The notes: generated by a model not told the origin, from the sequence alone. A DNA stretch of 64,000 nucleotides from an uncultured Saprospiraceae bacterium (GCA_937928045.1 CALFWO010000007.1:38584-102583), one strand, 5' to 3'; positions 18,401 through 26,875 are shown, numbered from the stretch's first letter. A program made the numbers and translations.

Positions 18401-18677
18401 TAATATTAAACGAAGTCAATCCTTCCACATCAATGATCGAAGATTTATAGCCTAAGTAAGAAACCACTAACTGAGCTTGATCAGATGCTAAAATCAATTC
18501 AAAGGAACCGTCAATTTCCGTAATCGCGGCATTACTAGTTCCCTTTTCTTGAACTAAAGCCCCGATCAACACTTCTTCCGTTCGCCCATCTATTACGACG
18601 CCATTTATTGTATGCTGCGCATTGCCGAAATAACTAAAACAAATGACCAGCATGGCCACAATCATCGTGCTCTTCAT
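15426..18677 (-). CDS. SusC/RagA-family TonB-dependent outer-membrane receptor
   Basis: From ATG 18677 the protein is 1083 aa. A TTG six codons upstream is less likely. It has a signal peptide (ending FGNAQ), then a carboxypeptidase-regulatory-like domain (INGVVIDGRTEEVLIGALVQ), a SusC-type plug (VVNALSGKSAGVQIASPNG, SRITIRGNNN, PLIIVDGVPLQN, GPTAAAKYGTRGANGVILIT) and a large barrel ending LRLLVNL. It imports the ligand captured by the coupled SusD using TonB energy. No anti-sigma-regulated STN domain is seen at the N-terminus. A strong terminator at 18716-18752 separates it from the PNGase F-like gene upstream, so it probably has its own promoter in the short gap. Confidence 0.93.
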   Translation of the reverse strand: MKSTMIVAMLVICFSYFGNAQHTINGVVIDGRTEEVLIGALVQEKGTSNAAITEIDGSFELILASDQAQLVVSYLGYKSSIIDVEGLTSFNIKLSSDGVQLDEVVVTGLGGNRQKRELGYSAEKFSGKSIALSNAPNVVNALSGKSAGVQIASPNGVDGGTSRITIRGNNNIRANNQPLIIVDGVPLQNDPGLTDIGRGVDWGSAINNINPDDIESLNILKGPTAAAKYGTRGANGVILITTKRGSKQKGLGVQYGITHKVIQPYRFRDVQNKYGAGGPINLLEPTFKLNADGEAAYPSAVHVSNGPFGRPTTELFGFYSTGVSWGPELDGTPVRWWDGELRNWDPQPDNLGLFFENGSTTNHNINFSAGGALGNVRLSLSAQDHEAVIPNSNFNQYTVNLGSNLNVSDKITADIAISYVNYSRKNSPSLGDDNNASFGKGILYSWPRSYKGLEKDINILPIGTRNNYGGNYPFSFSPPHLWWNAYHQNTYLNRDKIIGSLALNYDPTNWLKVTGRIGMDMNTNQFEKRFDPIDLSGVGEGLYANELVRDQVLNNEFLITAYKDKFLDGPIGVKFSVGGTQWSRSQYGIKAETNRWENPWLFSFNNFEEVLSTNLPQEIRYDKKINSLYAFLNLSYENYLFLELSGRNDWSSALPIDNNSYFYPSASLSFIASEAFDIKNKWISFLKLRGAWAQTASDTDPFQVNFIYNTNTFAGNQTATYPNVIPPVALRPQQANSFELGTTIGFFEDKINLDLTYYQISSFDQILDSPVPTSSGAAEIRINNGVLENKGFEGIISATVFQRKGFYIETGLNFSRNRNFVKSLGDGAKFLELANIWGLNGPAIAVQEGDEYGTIYGYDYVRHEGTGQPILNDEGTHYQVSANRVPIGNSSPKLIGGWNMRMGWKGFTLSTLIDAKIGGDVYAGSYVIGQQTGQSPSTLLEREGGGLPYTDPDGNVRNVGVILPGVYADGTPNDKIVHYYFKYLPNAGGWGPFLSSPGVLENSWVKMREIALSYKFSDKLLDKMKIFQSMTASVVGRDLFYIYSSLPDRINPEGNNGAGNAQGLEWASYPGMRSISLRLLVNL

Positions 18678-18715
18678 TTGGTTTATATTTTTCAACCTAA
18701 AGAATTACCTGAAAC

Positions 18716-18752
18716 AAAAAGAGAAGTAAAACAATGTTTTACTCCTCTTTTT
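18716..18752 (-). terminator. Rho-independent terminator of the PNGase F-like gene
   Basis: Arms at 716-732 and 736-752 (last three digits) pair over 17 positions with one A/C mismatch and a 3-base loop. On the minus strand the hairpin ends in a run of T. It lies 15 bases after the stop of the upstream gene and before the SusC start. Confidence 0.85.
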
Positions 18753-18766
18753 ATTCATTTTACGTT

Positions 18767-21283
18767 CTACCTTGGATGTACAATTAATTTTTTAACCAAC
18801 CGTGCTCCAGAAGATTCTCTAAACTCAACCAAATATAAACCACTAGTTGGTAGTTCAACTTGGAAATTTTTATTACGAATATCAAAAGATTTAATCTGCT
18901 TTCCTGTTTGATCCATAATCAGAACTGCGCCCTCAAATTGATATCCTCCAAATTCTATATTAACGTATTCTCCGGTAGAAGGATTTGGGTATATTGCAAT
19001 GAATTCGTTTAAAATTTCCGTGGTATTGGAAAGCTCTGGATTCAATTCCGTTTTAGAAATATTATCACCACTGTTTTGATCATTTCCTTGACTCACAACG
19101 CCATAAACTTTGTTGTACAAGTTAGGTGTAAATCCAGCAAGCATATTGAATTCATACTCCAAGGATTCACCAGGAGCCAAAGAACCACTTACATCTTCTT
19201 CTACAACAAATTCATCGTTTACAAAGTAACTCGCCTTAATGTTAGACATTGTTTGAGATCCATTGTTAGAAATGGTAATTGTCATCTTATCAAGCGTCTG
19301 TGCTCCTGCAGTTCCAGATATTTCGCCCTCAATTTTATCACATACCAAATTGAAATAATCTTCATAACGATTAGAACTGTTTTCGACAAAGCAAGAATGA
19401 ATTCTAAAGTGAGGTTCAGTATGCCCAGAATTGTTGTAACCTGTGTTTAGCAAATTCGTGTAGTTTTGCAATTCATAATCTAAAGCAATCGAACTGCCAG
19501 CAGAAACATTGGAAGTTGTATTTACAATATAAGGATCAACTGCTTGTCCAGGACACCAACCGGCTCTATCAAATAGCCAATTCCCAGCCTGATTAGAACA
19601 ACTATTTGATTCACAATCAGGTTTCCATGCATTGTGGTTATTTATTACAGCACCATTCAGTACAAAGTCATGTGTCGCGTTAAAGAATTCTGCTGCGTTA
19701 TTTGTATTTCCCTGACCATGACCAGAAAGCGTCATCCTTATGTGGGAAGATTCAGAATTATTATCAACCGTTAAACTTACAGGTGACAAATCATCATTTA
19801 TACCTGGATCTCCATAAACCCAATAATCTGTTTCCCAAAGTTTACTGACTTTTGAATAAGGCTGTGCAGCTGTCCCTTCAACTAACTCCAAATCTATAGT
19901 CACCAACCAGCCTGAATTCCCCCAAACCTGGATAAAGGATCTAAAATCTACAGCTCCCTGCAATACTGATTTATAGTCTGTAACATCGACCGTCCAAGGA
20001 CCACATGCAATGCCATAAGGTGTAATATATCTTGCAATTTCAAAAGTACCTTGGTTCGTAATGGCTTCAATTTTTGCTGGTTGATCCCATGGATCACATC
20101 CACCAGAAGGGCAGTCTACGGAGATATGTAATAGCAGCTTCTCATAAACAGAAAGGTCTGCTGGTAGTACAACAGAAGAACTATGTGTTCTACCCTCTCC
20201 TCCAAAACTATGTTGTTCTTGATCAAAAAGTCTAATAAGATTACCAACGGGCGATTTCACAGCAATACTAGTGCTGTTATTCAAACTATTTCCATCAGTG
20301 GAAAGTGTCGTCCTAATTTCGATCAAAGGGTCGGTTTTTCCTGTAAGGTCTAAAGGTGTGAAAAAAGTGTGGGTGTCATTTGCTCCTGCAGGAATACTTC
20401 CAATATAATCTTCTGACAATGCTAATTCTCCATCGACATATATTTCTAAAGGAACTGTTGTCAAAGTTTGTGATCCTGTATTTTGTAAATCAACATTCAA
20501 TCGAATTGGACGTACTCCAAGATTGATAATATCAAGACCAGAAATCTTAGAAGGACTTACATCGAAATCTGGAATGGTATAGCCTTCTACCCAGTTGGAA
20601 TCATCTGTATTGACTAGTGACCCGCTGCATCCAGCATCTACAAGATTGGTTACAGTTGTTCCACTTCCTTCATTCATTGAAAAGTATGCTACCAATCCGG
20701 GCTCTGTTCCCGTAAAGGAGGTGGTTTTATTATCTGCAATTTCGGCAGCTGTTCTAGCAGTATTCCACATTCTTACTTCGTCAATCACTCCGTCAAAGAA
20801 CCTTTCTCCAAATCCTGCTGAACTTGCAATTTTCAGATCACGCATATTTGAAGAGGGAGTACCACTATAAGTTGAAGAGATAATTGGATTGCCATCTATA
20901 TACAGACTCATATTCCCATTATCTATTACCACCGCTACATGATGCCACTGTTTTTCGTTCATTATAGGATCAGTAAATACTTCGTTCCAAATATTATTTA
21001 CCGACATCACAAACGACAATCTTCCGCCATCACCACATCTCAAAACATATCCATCATCGGGCGTTGGTCCATCTTTCCCAACAATACTCCCTCGCCATTG
21101 TTCTGGCTTCCAATTATTTGCAAAAATCCAAGCTTCTAAAGTATAGGTTGAACCAATATTGAAGGCTGGTTTGTGATCTATTGAAATGGTTTCATCGTTT
21201 CCATCAAATAGAACTCCGTTATTTTGAGAAAATCCGGCAAAATAACAAGCCATGAGAATGACTAAAAGTAAATTTCTTTTCAT
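18767..21283 (-). CDS. Secreted LamG + PNGase F-like protein with T9SS sorting domain
   Basis: ATG 21283 gives an 838-aa precursor starting with a true signal peptide (MKRNLLLVILMACYFAGFSQ). An in-frame ATG at 21334 would bury it. Next comes a LamG/concanavalin-like domain (about 22-190, with WHHVAVVIDNGNMSLYIDG) and a CARDB-like stretch (about 240-345). A peptide-N-glycosidase F-like two-lobe region follows at about 350-650: CDPWDQPAKI, ITPYG, VDVTDY, SGHGQ, NAAEFF, DRAGWCPG. A second CARDB-like domain and a T9SS C-terminal domain (IYPNPSTGEY to KLIVHPR) end the protein. From memory of the Elizabethkingia enzyme, the catalytic Asp (here 400) and Glu (532) are kept, while a third glutamate is Gln 452. 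N-glycan release is therefore plausible but not assured. Confidence 0.85.
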   Translation of the reverse strand: MKRNLLLVILMACYFAGFSQNNGVLFDGNDETISIDHKPAFNIGSTYTLEAWIFANNWKPEQWRGSIVGKDGPTPDDGYVLRCGDGGRLSFVMSVNNIWNEVFTDPIMNEKQWHHVAVVIDNGNMSLYIDGNPIISSTYSGTPSSNMRDLKIASSAGFGERFFDGVIDEVRMWNTARTAAEIADNKTTSFTGTEPGLVAYFSMNEGSGTTVTNLVDAGCSGSLVNTDDSNWVEGYTIPDFDVSPSKISGLDIINLGVRPIRLNVDLQNTGSQTLTTVPLEIYVDGELALSEDYIGSIPAGANDTHTFFTPLDLTGKTDPLIEIRTTLSTDGNSLNNSTSIAVKSPVGNLIRLFDQEQHSFGGEGRTHSSSVVLPADLSVYEKLLLHISVDCPSGGCDPWDQPAKIEAITNQGTFEIARYITPYGIACGPWTVDVTDYKSVLQGAVDFRSFIQVWGNSGWLVTIDLELVEGTAAQPYSKVSKLWETDYWVYGDPGINDDLSPVSLTVDNNSESSHIRMTLSGHGQGNTNNAAEFFNATHDFVLNGAVINNHNAWKPDCESNSCSNQAGNWLFDRAGWCPGQAVDPYIVNTTSNVSAGSSIALDYELQNYTNLLNTGYNNSGHTEPHFRIHSCFVENSSNRYEDYFNLVCDKIEGEISGTAGAQTLDKMTITISNNGSQTMSNIKASYFVNDEFVVEEDVSGSLAPGESLEYEFNMLAGFTPNLYNKVYGVVSQGNDQNSGDNISKTELNPELSNTTEILNEFIAIYPNPSTGEYVNIEFGGYQFEGAVLIMDQTGKQIKSFDIRNKNFQVELPTSGLYLVEFRESSGARLVKKLIVHPR

Positions 21284-21476
21284 ATCGATAATTTCTACAA
21301 TTATAATTGGCAATGTTGCGAAAACAGCAGCCATAGATCGGGATTAGCGCGGTTAAAATACATGATAAATAGCAATTCATCTAACAAATATTAGCTAAAT
21401 ATTCCTATTAGCTAATTGGCCTACAAATATTCCAATAAAATTGGATTTCTTACTAAAACCCAATTTTAAAAGATAA

Positions 21477-21511
21477 AAATGCGTTTGAGAACTTTTCTCC
21501 CAAACGCATTT
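21477..21511 (-). terminator. Rho-independent terminator after the OM protein gene at 21539
   Basis: An 11-bp perfect inverted repeat (AAATGCGTTTG / CAAACGCATTT) flanks a short loop that has further GAGA/TCTC pairing. On the minus strand a T-run follows. It is 28 bases past the stop of the gene at 21539. Confidence 0.85.
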
Positions 21512-21538
21512 AAACCAACATCAATAAATCAATACCAC

Positions 21539-22216
21539 CTAAAATCGAATGGATGTTTCTAGCCCAAATGACATAGGAGTGATATCTTTCGTAGGATCAA
21601 TACTGATCGCTTTTGTTCCGCTATTATTAACCAGTGTTATTTTGTTTTCTCCGACGACTCCCTGAAACATTACGAATGGTGCAAAAGAAAGAATTCCTTT
21701 TTCGCCAATAAATCGGTAACCAAATTTTCCATATGGAGACAATTGTTGCTTTTCTGATTTTCCTTGCATCACCTCGTAGTTAGAACCATTAAATAGAAAA
21801 TTCAATACCACACCACCAATACTAGAATATCTATTACCATTATCAGGCAAAGGAGACTTTCCATTTGCTACCCAATTTGCACTACTTAAACTAACACCTC
21901 CTTCTAAAAAAAATCCACTTCCATTTGCATTTTGAGTAAACTGCCCTCCCATACCAAAATCGACTACGCGTCCAGTGATTTCACCTGATTTTAAGTTATT
22001 AAATTCAGCATTGTAAGCTCTTTCTCCAAATGAAGCTACAACACCCAGATGCTTGCTGACTTTTCGTTGATACGCTATGTGAAAAGCAGTTTTATTTTTT
22101 CCAAAATCGGAAGTTGCTACAATAGCATTACTACGGAAATCCTGAGCTTTTCCTGCTACTTGATATAAACAAATAGCAAAAATAATTAAGATCGAATTTT
22201 TCATTAAATTTCCCAT
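21539..22216 (-). CDS. Small outer-membrane beta-barrel protein (paralogue of 22277-22921)
   Basis: The 225-aa protein (an inner ATG at 22204, MKNSILIIF, is equally possible as start) has a signal peptide ending VAGKAQ and an alternating hydrophobic pattern ending in an aromatic residue (FGLETSIRF), as expected for an outer-membrane barrel. The motifs GKFGYRF, SFAPFVMFQGVVGENKI and FFLEGGVSLSSANW occur nearly unchanged in the adjacent gene, so the two are tandem duplicates. The function is unknown. It may share a transcript with its paralogue, 60 bases upstream, and is followed by a good terminator. Confidence 0.7.
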   Translation of the reverse strand: MGNLMKNSILIIFAICLYQVAGKAQDFRSNAIVATSDFGKNKTAFHIAYQRKVSKHLGVVASFGERAYNAEFNNLKSGEITGRVVDFGMGGQFTQNANGSGFFLEGGVSLSSANWVANGKSPLPDNGNRYSSIGGVVLNFLFNGSNYEVMQGKSEKQQLSPYGKFGYRFIGEKGILSFAPFVMFQGVVGENKITLVNNSGTKAISIDPTKDITPMSFGLETSIRF

Positions 22217-22276
22217 AACTAAAATTTTAATCTACGGTTATAATTTATTTTAAATTGCAATTTCTTTACTCATTAA

Positions 22277-22921
22277 TTAGAAATGAAACTTGGTTTCAAA
22301 ACCAACACTGATGAGATTAATTCCTTGGCCGACTTGGAGTTTATGCGTCTTTTGCCCATCAAAACTATTCATGAGCAATTCATCTTTTCCCGCGACAGGC
22401 TGGAACATAACTATAGGAGCAAAAGAAAATTTTCCTGAATTATGCATAAAACGATAACCCAATTTTCCATAAACATTTAAAGCCGTTTTTTTAATTGTTC
22501 CACTATATTGAATGTTATTCTGATTCCCCATCAAATTGGGCGCTACACCATCTTCCAATTTTGAACCAACAGCCGACCAATTTGCCCGACTTAGATTTAA
22601 ACCTCCTTCCAAAAAATACCCCTTTCCATTTTTCATTTGGGAAAATTCGACACCAATACCAAAATCTGAACTTTCTCCTTTTATTAAACTGGACGACAAA
22701 GTACTCGTACTACTTTGGTAGATCCGTCGTCCGAGTGATCCAACCAATGAAAACTGATTCGTCAATTGACGTGTATATTCTAGACGTGCGCCATATTTAT
22801 CAGTTCCTCCATGAAGGCTGACTCCGATTCCATTTTTACTTTCAGACTGAGTATTTCCAGCTATTTGAAATAGCAAGATTGATAAAACTAACAGCAATGA
22901 TTTCTTTAGTAGATTTTTCAT
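22277..22921 (-). CDS. Small outer-membrane beta-barrel protein (paralogue of 21539-22216)
   Basis: The 214-aa protein has a signal peptide (ending AGNTQ), eight or so amphipathic strands and a terminal Phe (VGFETKFHF). Shared phrases with the next gene include GKGYFLEGGLNLSRANW, YGKLGYRF and FSFAPIVMFQPVAGKDEL. It reads away from the sulfite dehydrogenase gene at 23080, the two being divergent across about 160 bp. The function is unknown. Paralogue divergence suggests the pair may bind different ligands or be differently expressed. Confidence 0.7.
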   Translation of the reverse strand: MKNLLKKSLLLVLSILLFQIAGNTQSESKNGIGVSLHGGTDKYGARLEYTRQLTNQFSLVGSLGRRIYQSSTSTLSSSLIKGESSDFGIGVEFSQMKNGKGYFLEGGLNLSRANWSAVGSKLEDGVAPNLMGNQNNIQYSGTIKKTALNVYGKLGYRFMHNSGKFSFAPIVMFQPVAGKDELLMNSFDGQKTHKLQVGQGINLISVGFETKFHF

Positions 22922-23079
22922 AATTGTAAACTTTAAAAACTTTTGATATTCAAAGAAACGGGGAAATCAAGGCTGAAATGTCTCGTTTTATGAGAATCAC
23001 AAAATCAAATTCTCAGATTTCTAGAACTATAAGGCAAATTCAAATTTTTACTTTGCTGATTTTTTTGGAATCTTTAGCC

Positions 23080-24315
23080 ATGAACTTTCGCTCTTCTCGC
23101 AGACTTTTCTTGAAACATTCCAGTTTAACAGGCTTTTCCTTATTACTTGGGAGTAATATGGTCTTCGCTTCAAACTTCCCAAAAGGGATGATTCCAATTG
23201 GATTAGCAGATTATTCTTTGGGGCAACTACCCGGTAAAAGATTGGGAATGCGCGTTCTCAACGACAATCCCATCAATGCTGAAACTCCAGCTCACCTGCT
23301 CGATGATTTGCTTACACCGAATGATGTATTTTTCGTTCGAAATAATGGAACTCCTCCTGAGACTTTTGACTTAAAAAACTGGAATTTGGTAATAGAAGGG
23401 GAAGCCGCCCAAAGCAAAAAATCATTTTCATTAGAACAACTAAAAAATGACTTTCCTAAATACAGTTATAATTTGACATTGGAATGTGGGGGAAATGGAA
23501 GGAGCGAATTCAACCCTCCTGCCAAAGGAAACCAATGGTCTACCGGCGCGGTTGGTTGCGCAAGATGGACAGGCGTACGCCTAAGAGATGTACTAGAAGC
23601 AGTAGGTATAAAATCGAATGCGAAGTACATTGGATATTACGGCAAAGATACTCACCTTTCAGGTGACCCAAAGAAAGATTCGATATCAAGAGGAGTTCCG
23701 ATCCATAAAGCATTGGAAGACGAAAGTCTCATTGCTTGGCAAATGAATGACCGTGACCTTCCTGTATTAAACGGTTATCCATTAAGATTGGTTTTTGGTG
23801 GCTGGCCGGCATCATGCTCTGGAAAATGGCTAGAAAGAATTGTCATAAGAGATCGAGTTCATGATGGACAAAAAATGAAGGGTAAAGCATATCGCGTTCC
23901 TTGTAATCCAGTGGCCCCGGGATCGAAAGTTGCTGATGAAGACATGTGCATCATTGAATCAATGCCAGTAAAATCTTTGATTACTTTTCCGAAATCGGGA
24001 GCAACAATAAAACTAAATCAAACATTGCCAATTAGAGGTCATGCTTGGGTCGGTGATGCCTCGGTAAAAAAGTTAGACTACTCCATTGACTTTGGTGCAA
24101 GTTGGAAGTCTTGTGAACTCACAACACCCGATAATAAAAATGCCTGGCAACATTTTTCTGCACAAGTAAAATTTCCTAAAGTTGGATACTACGAAGTCTG
24201 GAGCAAAGCAACAGATGAAAATGGCAACGCACAACCAATGCTTGTTCCAGGTTGGAACCCGAAAGGATATTTGAATAATGCTTGCCATAGAATTGCTGTG
24301 AAAGTAATCGCCTAA
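23080..24315 (+). CDS. SorA-type sulfite dehydrogenase, molybdopterin subunit
   Basis: I place the start at ATG 23080 (411 aa). An in-frame ATG at 22978 adds 34 residues ahead of what looks like a Tat signal (SSRRLFLKHSSLTGFSLLL). The sulfite-oxidase fold is evident: LTLECGGNGRSEF, whose Cys ligates molybdenum (residue 136 from this start), ARWTGVRLRDVL, GVPIHKALED, LPVLNGYPLRLVFGGWP and SGKWLERI. A Mo-co dimerisation domain follows (PIRGHAWVGDASVKKLDYS, SWK). It oxidises sulfite to sulfate in the periplasm. The stop overlaps the ATG of the cytochrome gene by one base (TAATG), the usual SorA/SorB coupling. A related molybdoenzyme with another substrate cannot be excluded. Confidence 0.87.
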   Translation: MNFRSSRRLFLKHSSLTGFSLLLGSNMVFASNFPKGMIPIGLADYSLGQLPGKRLGMRVLNDNPINAETPAHLLDDLLTPNDVFFVRNNGTPPETFDLKNWNLVIEGEAAQSKKSFSLEQLKNDFPKYSYNLTLECGGNGRSEFNPPAKGNQWSTGAVGCARWTGVRLRDVLEAVGIKSNAKYIGYYGKDTHLSGDPKKDSISRGVPIHKALEDESLIAWQMNDRDLPVLNGYPLRLVFGGWPASCSGKWLERIVIRDRVHDGQKMKGKAYRVPCNPVAPGSKVADEDMCIIESMPVKSLITFPKSGATIKLNQTLPIRGHAWVGDASVKKLDYSIDFGASWKSCELTTPDNKNAWQHFSAQVKFPKVGYYEVWSKATDENGNAQPMLVPGWNPKGYLNNACHRIAVKVIA

Positions 24316-24815
24316 TGAAGCAGCCAAAAGTAAACATAGAAGAAGAATTAATTGCTAAACATTGGCGACAGTTCATTTCATTTTTAGTCTTATCCATTTT
24401 CGGTTTGACCACCACTTTAGGCATACTAATTCTAGAGCCCGATCTAAATGCAATATTTGAGCGCAAAGAAATAGACACCACTAAAAGAACATTTACCGCT
24501 TCAGGAGAAGTGGAAGATGACAAAGTTGTTGATGGAATTCACTTGGCTACCGGCATGCCATACGACGAACGCTTCCCAATCGTAAAAGCCACTTGCACCG
24601 CCTGTCACTCCGCCAAATTAGTCACACAAAATAGAGCTACGCGAGATGGTTGGAAGCAGATGATTGACTGGATGCAAAAAACGCAAGGACTCTGGGAACT
24701 CGGCGGAAATGAACCTATCATATTGGATTACCTGGCTGAATATTACGCACCCAAGAAAGTAGGGCGAAGAGCAAGTTTAGAAGGAGTGGAATGGTATATT
24801 TTAGAATTGGAGTGA
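24315..24815 (+). CDS. SorB-like membrane-anchored c-type cytochrome
   Basis: The 166-aa protein has one N-terminal transmembrane helix (about 20-41) and then a periplasmic domain with a single haem c motif CTACH at 94-98. Trp/Met-rich helices follow (DGWKQMIDWMQKTQGLWEL), with the second Met the likely axial ligand, and the chain ends NEPIILDYLAEYYAPKK. This is the electron acceptor expected for a SorA enzyme, anchored in the inner membrane to pass electrons to the respiratory chain. It is co-translated with the preceding gene through a one-base overlap. Confidence 0.85.
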   Translation: MKQPKVNIEEELIAKHWRQFISFLVLSIFGLTTTLGILILEPDLNAIFERKEIDTTKRTFTASGEVEDDKVVDGIHLATGMPYDERFPIVKATCTACHSAKLVTQNRATRDGWKQMIDWMQKTQGLWELGGNEPIILDYLAEYYAPKKVGRRASLEGVEWYILELE

Positions 24816-24844
24816 CCTCTTAAGTATTTTTAAAACTACATCCC

Positions 24845-24862
24845 CATTGATATATATCAATG
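24845..24862. promoter_or_regulatory. FNR/Crp-type palindrome upstream of ubiB
   Basis: Positions 24845-24862 form an 18-bp perfect palindrome (CATTGATATATATCAATG). Its inner 14 bases, 24847-24860, match the classical FNR consensus TTGAT-N4-ATCAA at every fixed base. It lies 64 bp before the UbiB start and 30 bp after the cytochrome stop. Whether a Crp/FNR regulator acts here is inference. Confidence 0.5.
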
Positions 24863-24925
24863 ACAAATACCAACATTCAATAAGGATAGTATGTAAATTG
24901 CAGAACAACTTCTAAACTCTAGAAA

Positions 24926-26596
24926 ATGGCCCAAAGCAAGCGAATTTACTCCCCAAGTGTTCGAAAGCGAAAAGCATACTCCACAGCATTTCGAGTATTC
25001 TTCAGCTACCTTTGGTTGAATTTCAAGAGTAAGATTTTTGGACAAAGGTATTACAACAAAAGAATCACTGCACTTCATTTAAAAAATGCAGATCGGATTA
25101 AAATTCGGATTCAAGAATTGCAAGGATTGTTTATCAAATTTGGACAACTTATTTCCAATTTGTCCAATGTTTTACCTGCGGAATTTCGTGCGCCATTGGA
25201 AGAACTACAAGACCACATCCAAGCCAAGCCCTTTTCGGAAATTAAAGAATCTATTCAAGAACAACTCGGAGATGATCCCGACAATATTTTTAGTGCTTTC
25301 AATCACGAACCTTTAGCGGCCGCTTCTATAGGCCAAGTCCACAGAGCAACCGTCAACGGTGAAGAGGTCGTTGTAAAAATTCAACATAAGAATATTGAGA
25401 CTATTGCCAAAGCTGACTTGACCATTCTAAAAAACTTAGTTCGGCTGCATGGCTACTTCATGGACATGCAAGGCCTTGAACACACTTATGATCAAGTAGC
25501 CCAAATGATTCGCGAAGAATTGGACTACAAGTTAGAGGCCGAACATATGGTTGAGATTGGGAAAAACATTGAAGGTAACCCATCCTTGAGCGTCCGAGTG
25601 CCAAAAGTTTTTTCTGAATTCAGTAGTGCTAAAATTCTAACTACGGAATATTGTGAAGGAATAAAGATTGGGAATATTGATCAAATTGAAAATTGGAATA
25701 TTGATCAAATCGACCTGAGCAAAAGATTGATAGAACTTTATTGCCAAATGGTACTGGTCGATGGCTATTATCATGCCGATCCTCATCCGGGAAATATTCT
25801 GGTAAACAAATTTGGTGAAATTATCATCTTGGATTTTGGTGCGGTGGCACGATTAAGTAGCGCCACTAAAAAAGCAATTCCTGAATTGATTGAAGCTATT
25901 GTAAAAGGAGATGATGGTGCTACCGTACAAGCTTTAAAACAGATGGGATTTTTAGGGTCAGATAAAGATTCAAAAAAGTTTGTAAAGAGACTGATTGCCA
26001 TCTTCAAGGAATTTATTGAAACAGAAGTAGAATTAGACGGCCTTAATTTTCAAAATGTAAAGCTCAACTCAGGGCTATCGTCACTAGCTGGAATTATTCA
26101 AAAAATAAATCTAAAGGAAGTTTCAAATACCATTAGAATTCCAAAGGATTACATCTTACTCAATAGAACAGTTGTATTATTGCTCGGAAATGCTTTCAAT
26201 CTTGCTCCCGCTTTAAATCCTTTAGATGTCGTTCAACCTTATATTAAACAGCATGTAATGAACAAAGATAATGGCTTCACTCAATTGGTCATTAATAGTT
26301 TGAAAAATCAGATTACTACTGCTATTTCACTACCCAATGAATTGTCTTCATTTATTAAGGAAAGTAAAGAATTAGATTTAAAAGAAGAGTTAAGAGGGGT
26401 CAAAAAAATCTTGCGTAAAATTTATTTTTTACTCCAACAAATATTCTTTGCAGGATTGCTTTTCGGCCTATTATATCTCTTACCAAAAACAGCGGGTCTA
26501 GCTACCCCAGAATGGTTTAATGTTATTTATTTTGGAGGAAGCGGTATTGTGGTGATTCTTTTGCTAAGATCTATTTATCGCAACAATAAGTTATAA
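24926..26596 (+). CDS. UbiB/ABC1-family atypical protein kinase
   Basis: The 556-aa protein shows the UbiB signature: IKFGQLISNLSNVLPAEF (the KxGQ motif), AAASIGQVHRATV with the Ala-rich loop in place of a Gly-rich loop, VVVKIQHKNI with the ATP-binding Lys, YHADPHPGNILV and IILDFGAVARL. Two C-terminal membrane helices follow (about 495-515 and 527-548). Members support quinone biosynthesis or lipid handling at the membrane through ATPase/kinase activity. The respiratory gene pair before it (24 bp past a potential FNR site) fits a quinone-related role. The start ATG at 24926 is the first in frame. Confidence 0.88.
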   Translation: MAQSKRIYSPSVRKRKAYSTAFRVFFSYLWLNFKSKIFGQRYYNKRITALHLKNADRIKIRIQELQGLFIKFGQLISNLSNVLPAEFRAPLEELQDHIQAKPFSEIKESIQEQLGDDPDNIFSAFNHEPLAAASIGQVHRATVNGEEVVVKIQHKNIETIAKADLTILKNLVRLHGYFMDMQGLEHTYDQVAQMIREELDYKLEAEHMVEIGKNIEGNPSLSVRVPKVFSEFSSAKILTTEYCEGIKIGNIDQIENWNIDQIDLSKRLIELYCQMVLVDGYYHADPHPGNILVNKFGEIIILDFGAVARLSSATKKAIPELIEAIVKGDDGATVQALKQMGFLGSDKDSKKFVKRLIAIFKEFIETEVELDGLNFQNVKLNSGLSSLAGIIQKINLKEVSNTIRIPKDYILLNRTVVLLLGNAFNLAPALNPLDVVQPYIKQHVMNKDNGFTQLVINSLKNQITTAISLPNELSSFIKESKELDLKEELRGVKKILRKIYFLLQQIFFAGLLFGLLYLLPKTAGLATPEWFNVIYFGGSGIVVILLLRSIYRNNKL

Positions 26597-26608
26597 GATG
26601 GGATGGAA

Positions 26609-26875
26609 TCAATCTTCGATTTCGTCTTCATATTCATCATCGTCTTCATCAATCTTCTCAACAAGATTTAAAATCCAATTAATCACCTTAGGACTCAGGT
26701 ATTTCGCAATACCGGCTTTTTTCCTAGCCGTATTTAGAATTCGAATGTTTTTATATCCCATACTTCGCTCTTCTGCAATTTCAATGTATTCATCCCATTC
26801 TTCATGAGAGATCATATTGAATTGTCCACGCATAATATCTAGGTCGGTGGGATCCTGCAAATCAAATTCTGGCAT
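26609..26875 (-). CDS. Small conserved-looking protein with acidic tail, unknown function
   Basis: The 88-aa product starts MPEFDLQDPTDLDIMRG. It has a helical middle (EEWDEYIEIAEERSMGYKN, RKKAGIAKYLSPKVINWI) and ends in an almost purely acidic run of Asp/Glu (EKIDEDDDEYEDEIED). There is no signal peptide, so it is probably cytoplasmic. It converges on ubiB with only 12 bases between the two stops and no visible terminator. I do not recognise the family. Confidence 0.6.
   Translation of the reverse strand: MPEFDLQDPTDLDIMRGQFNMISHEEWDEYIEIAEERSMGYKNIRILNTARKKAGIAKYLSPKVINWILNLVEKIDEDDDEYEDEIED

Noticed and set aside
17950..18450. 166-codon plus-strand frame opposite the SusC gene
   Set aside because: It is antisense to the strongly conserved plug domain and has no independent family features.
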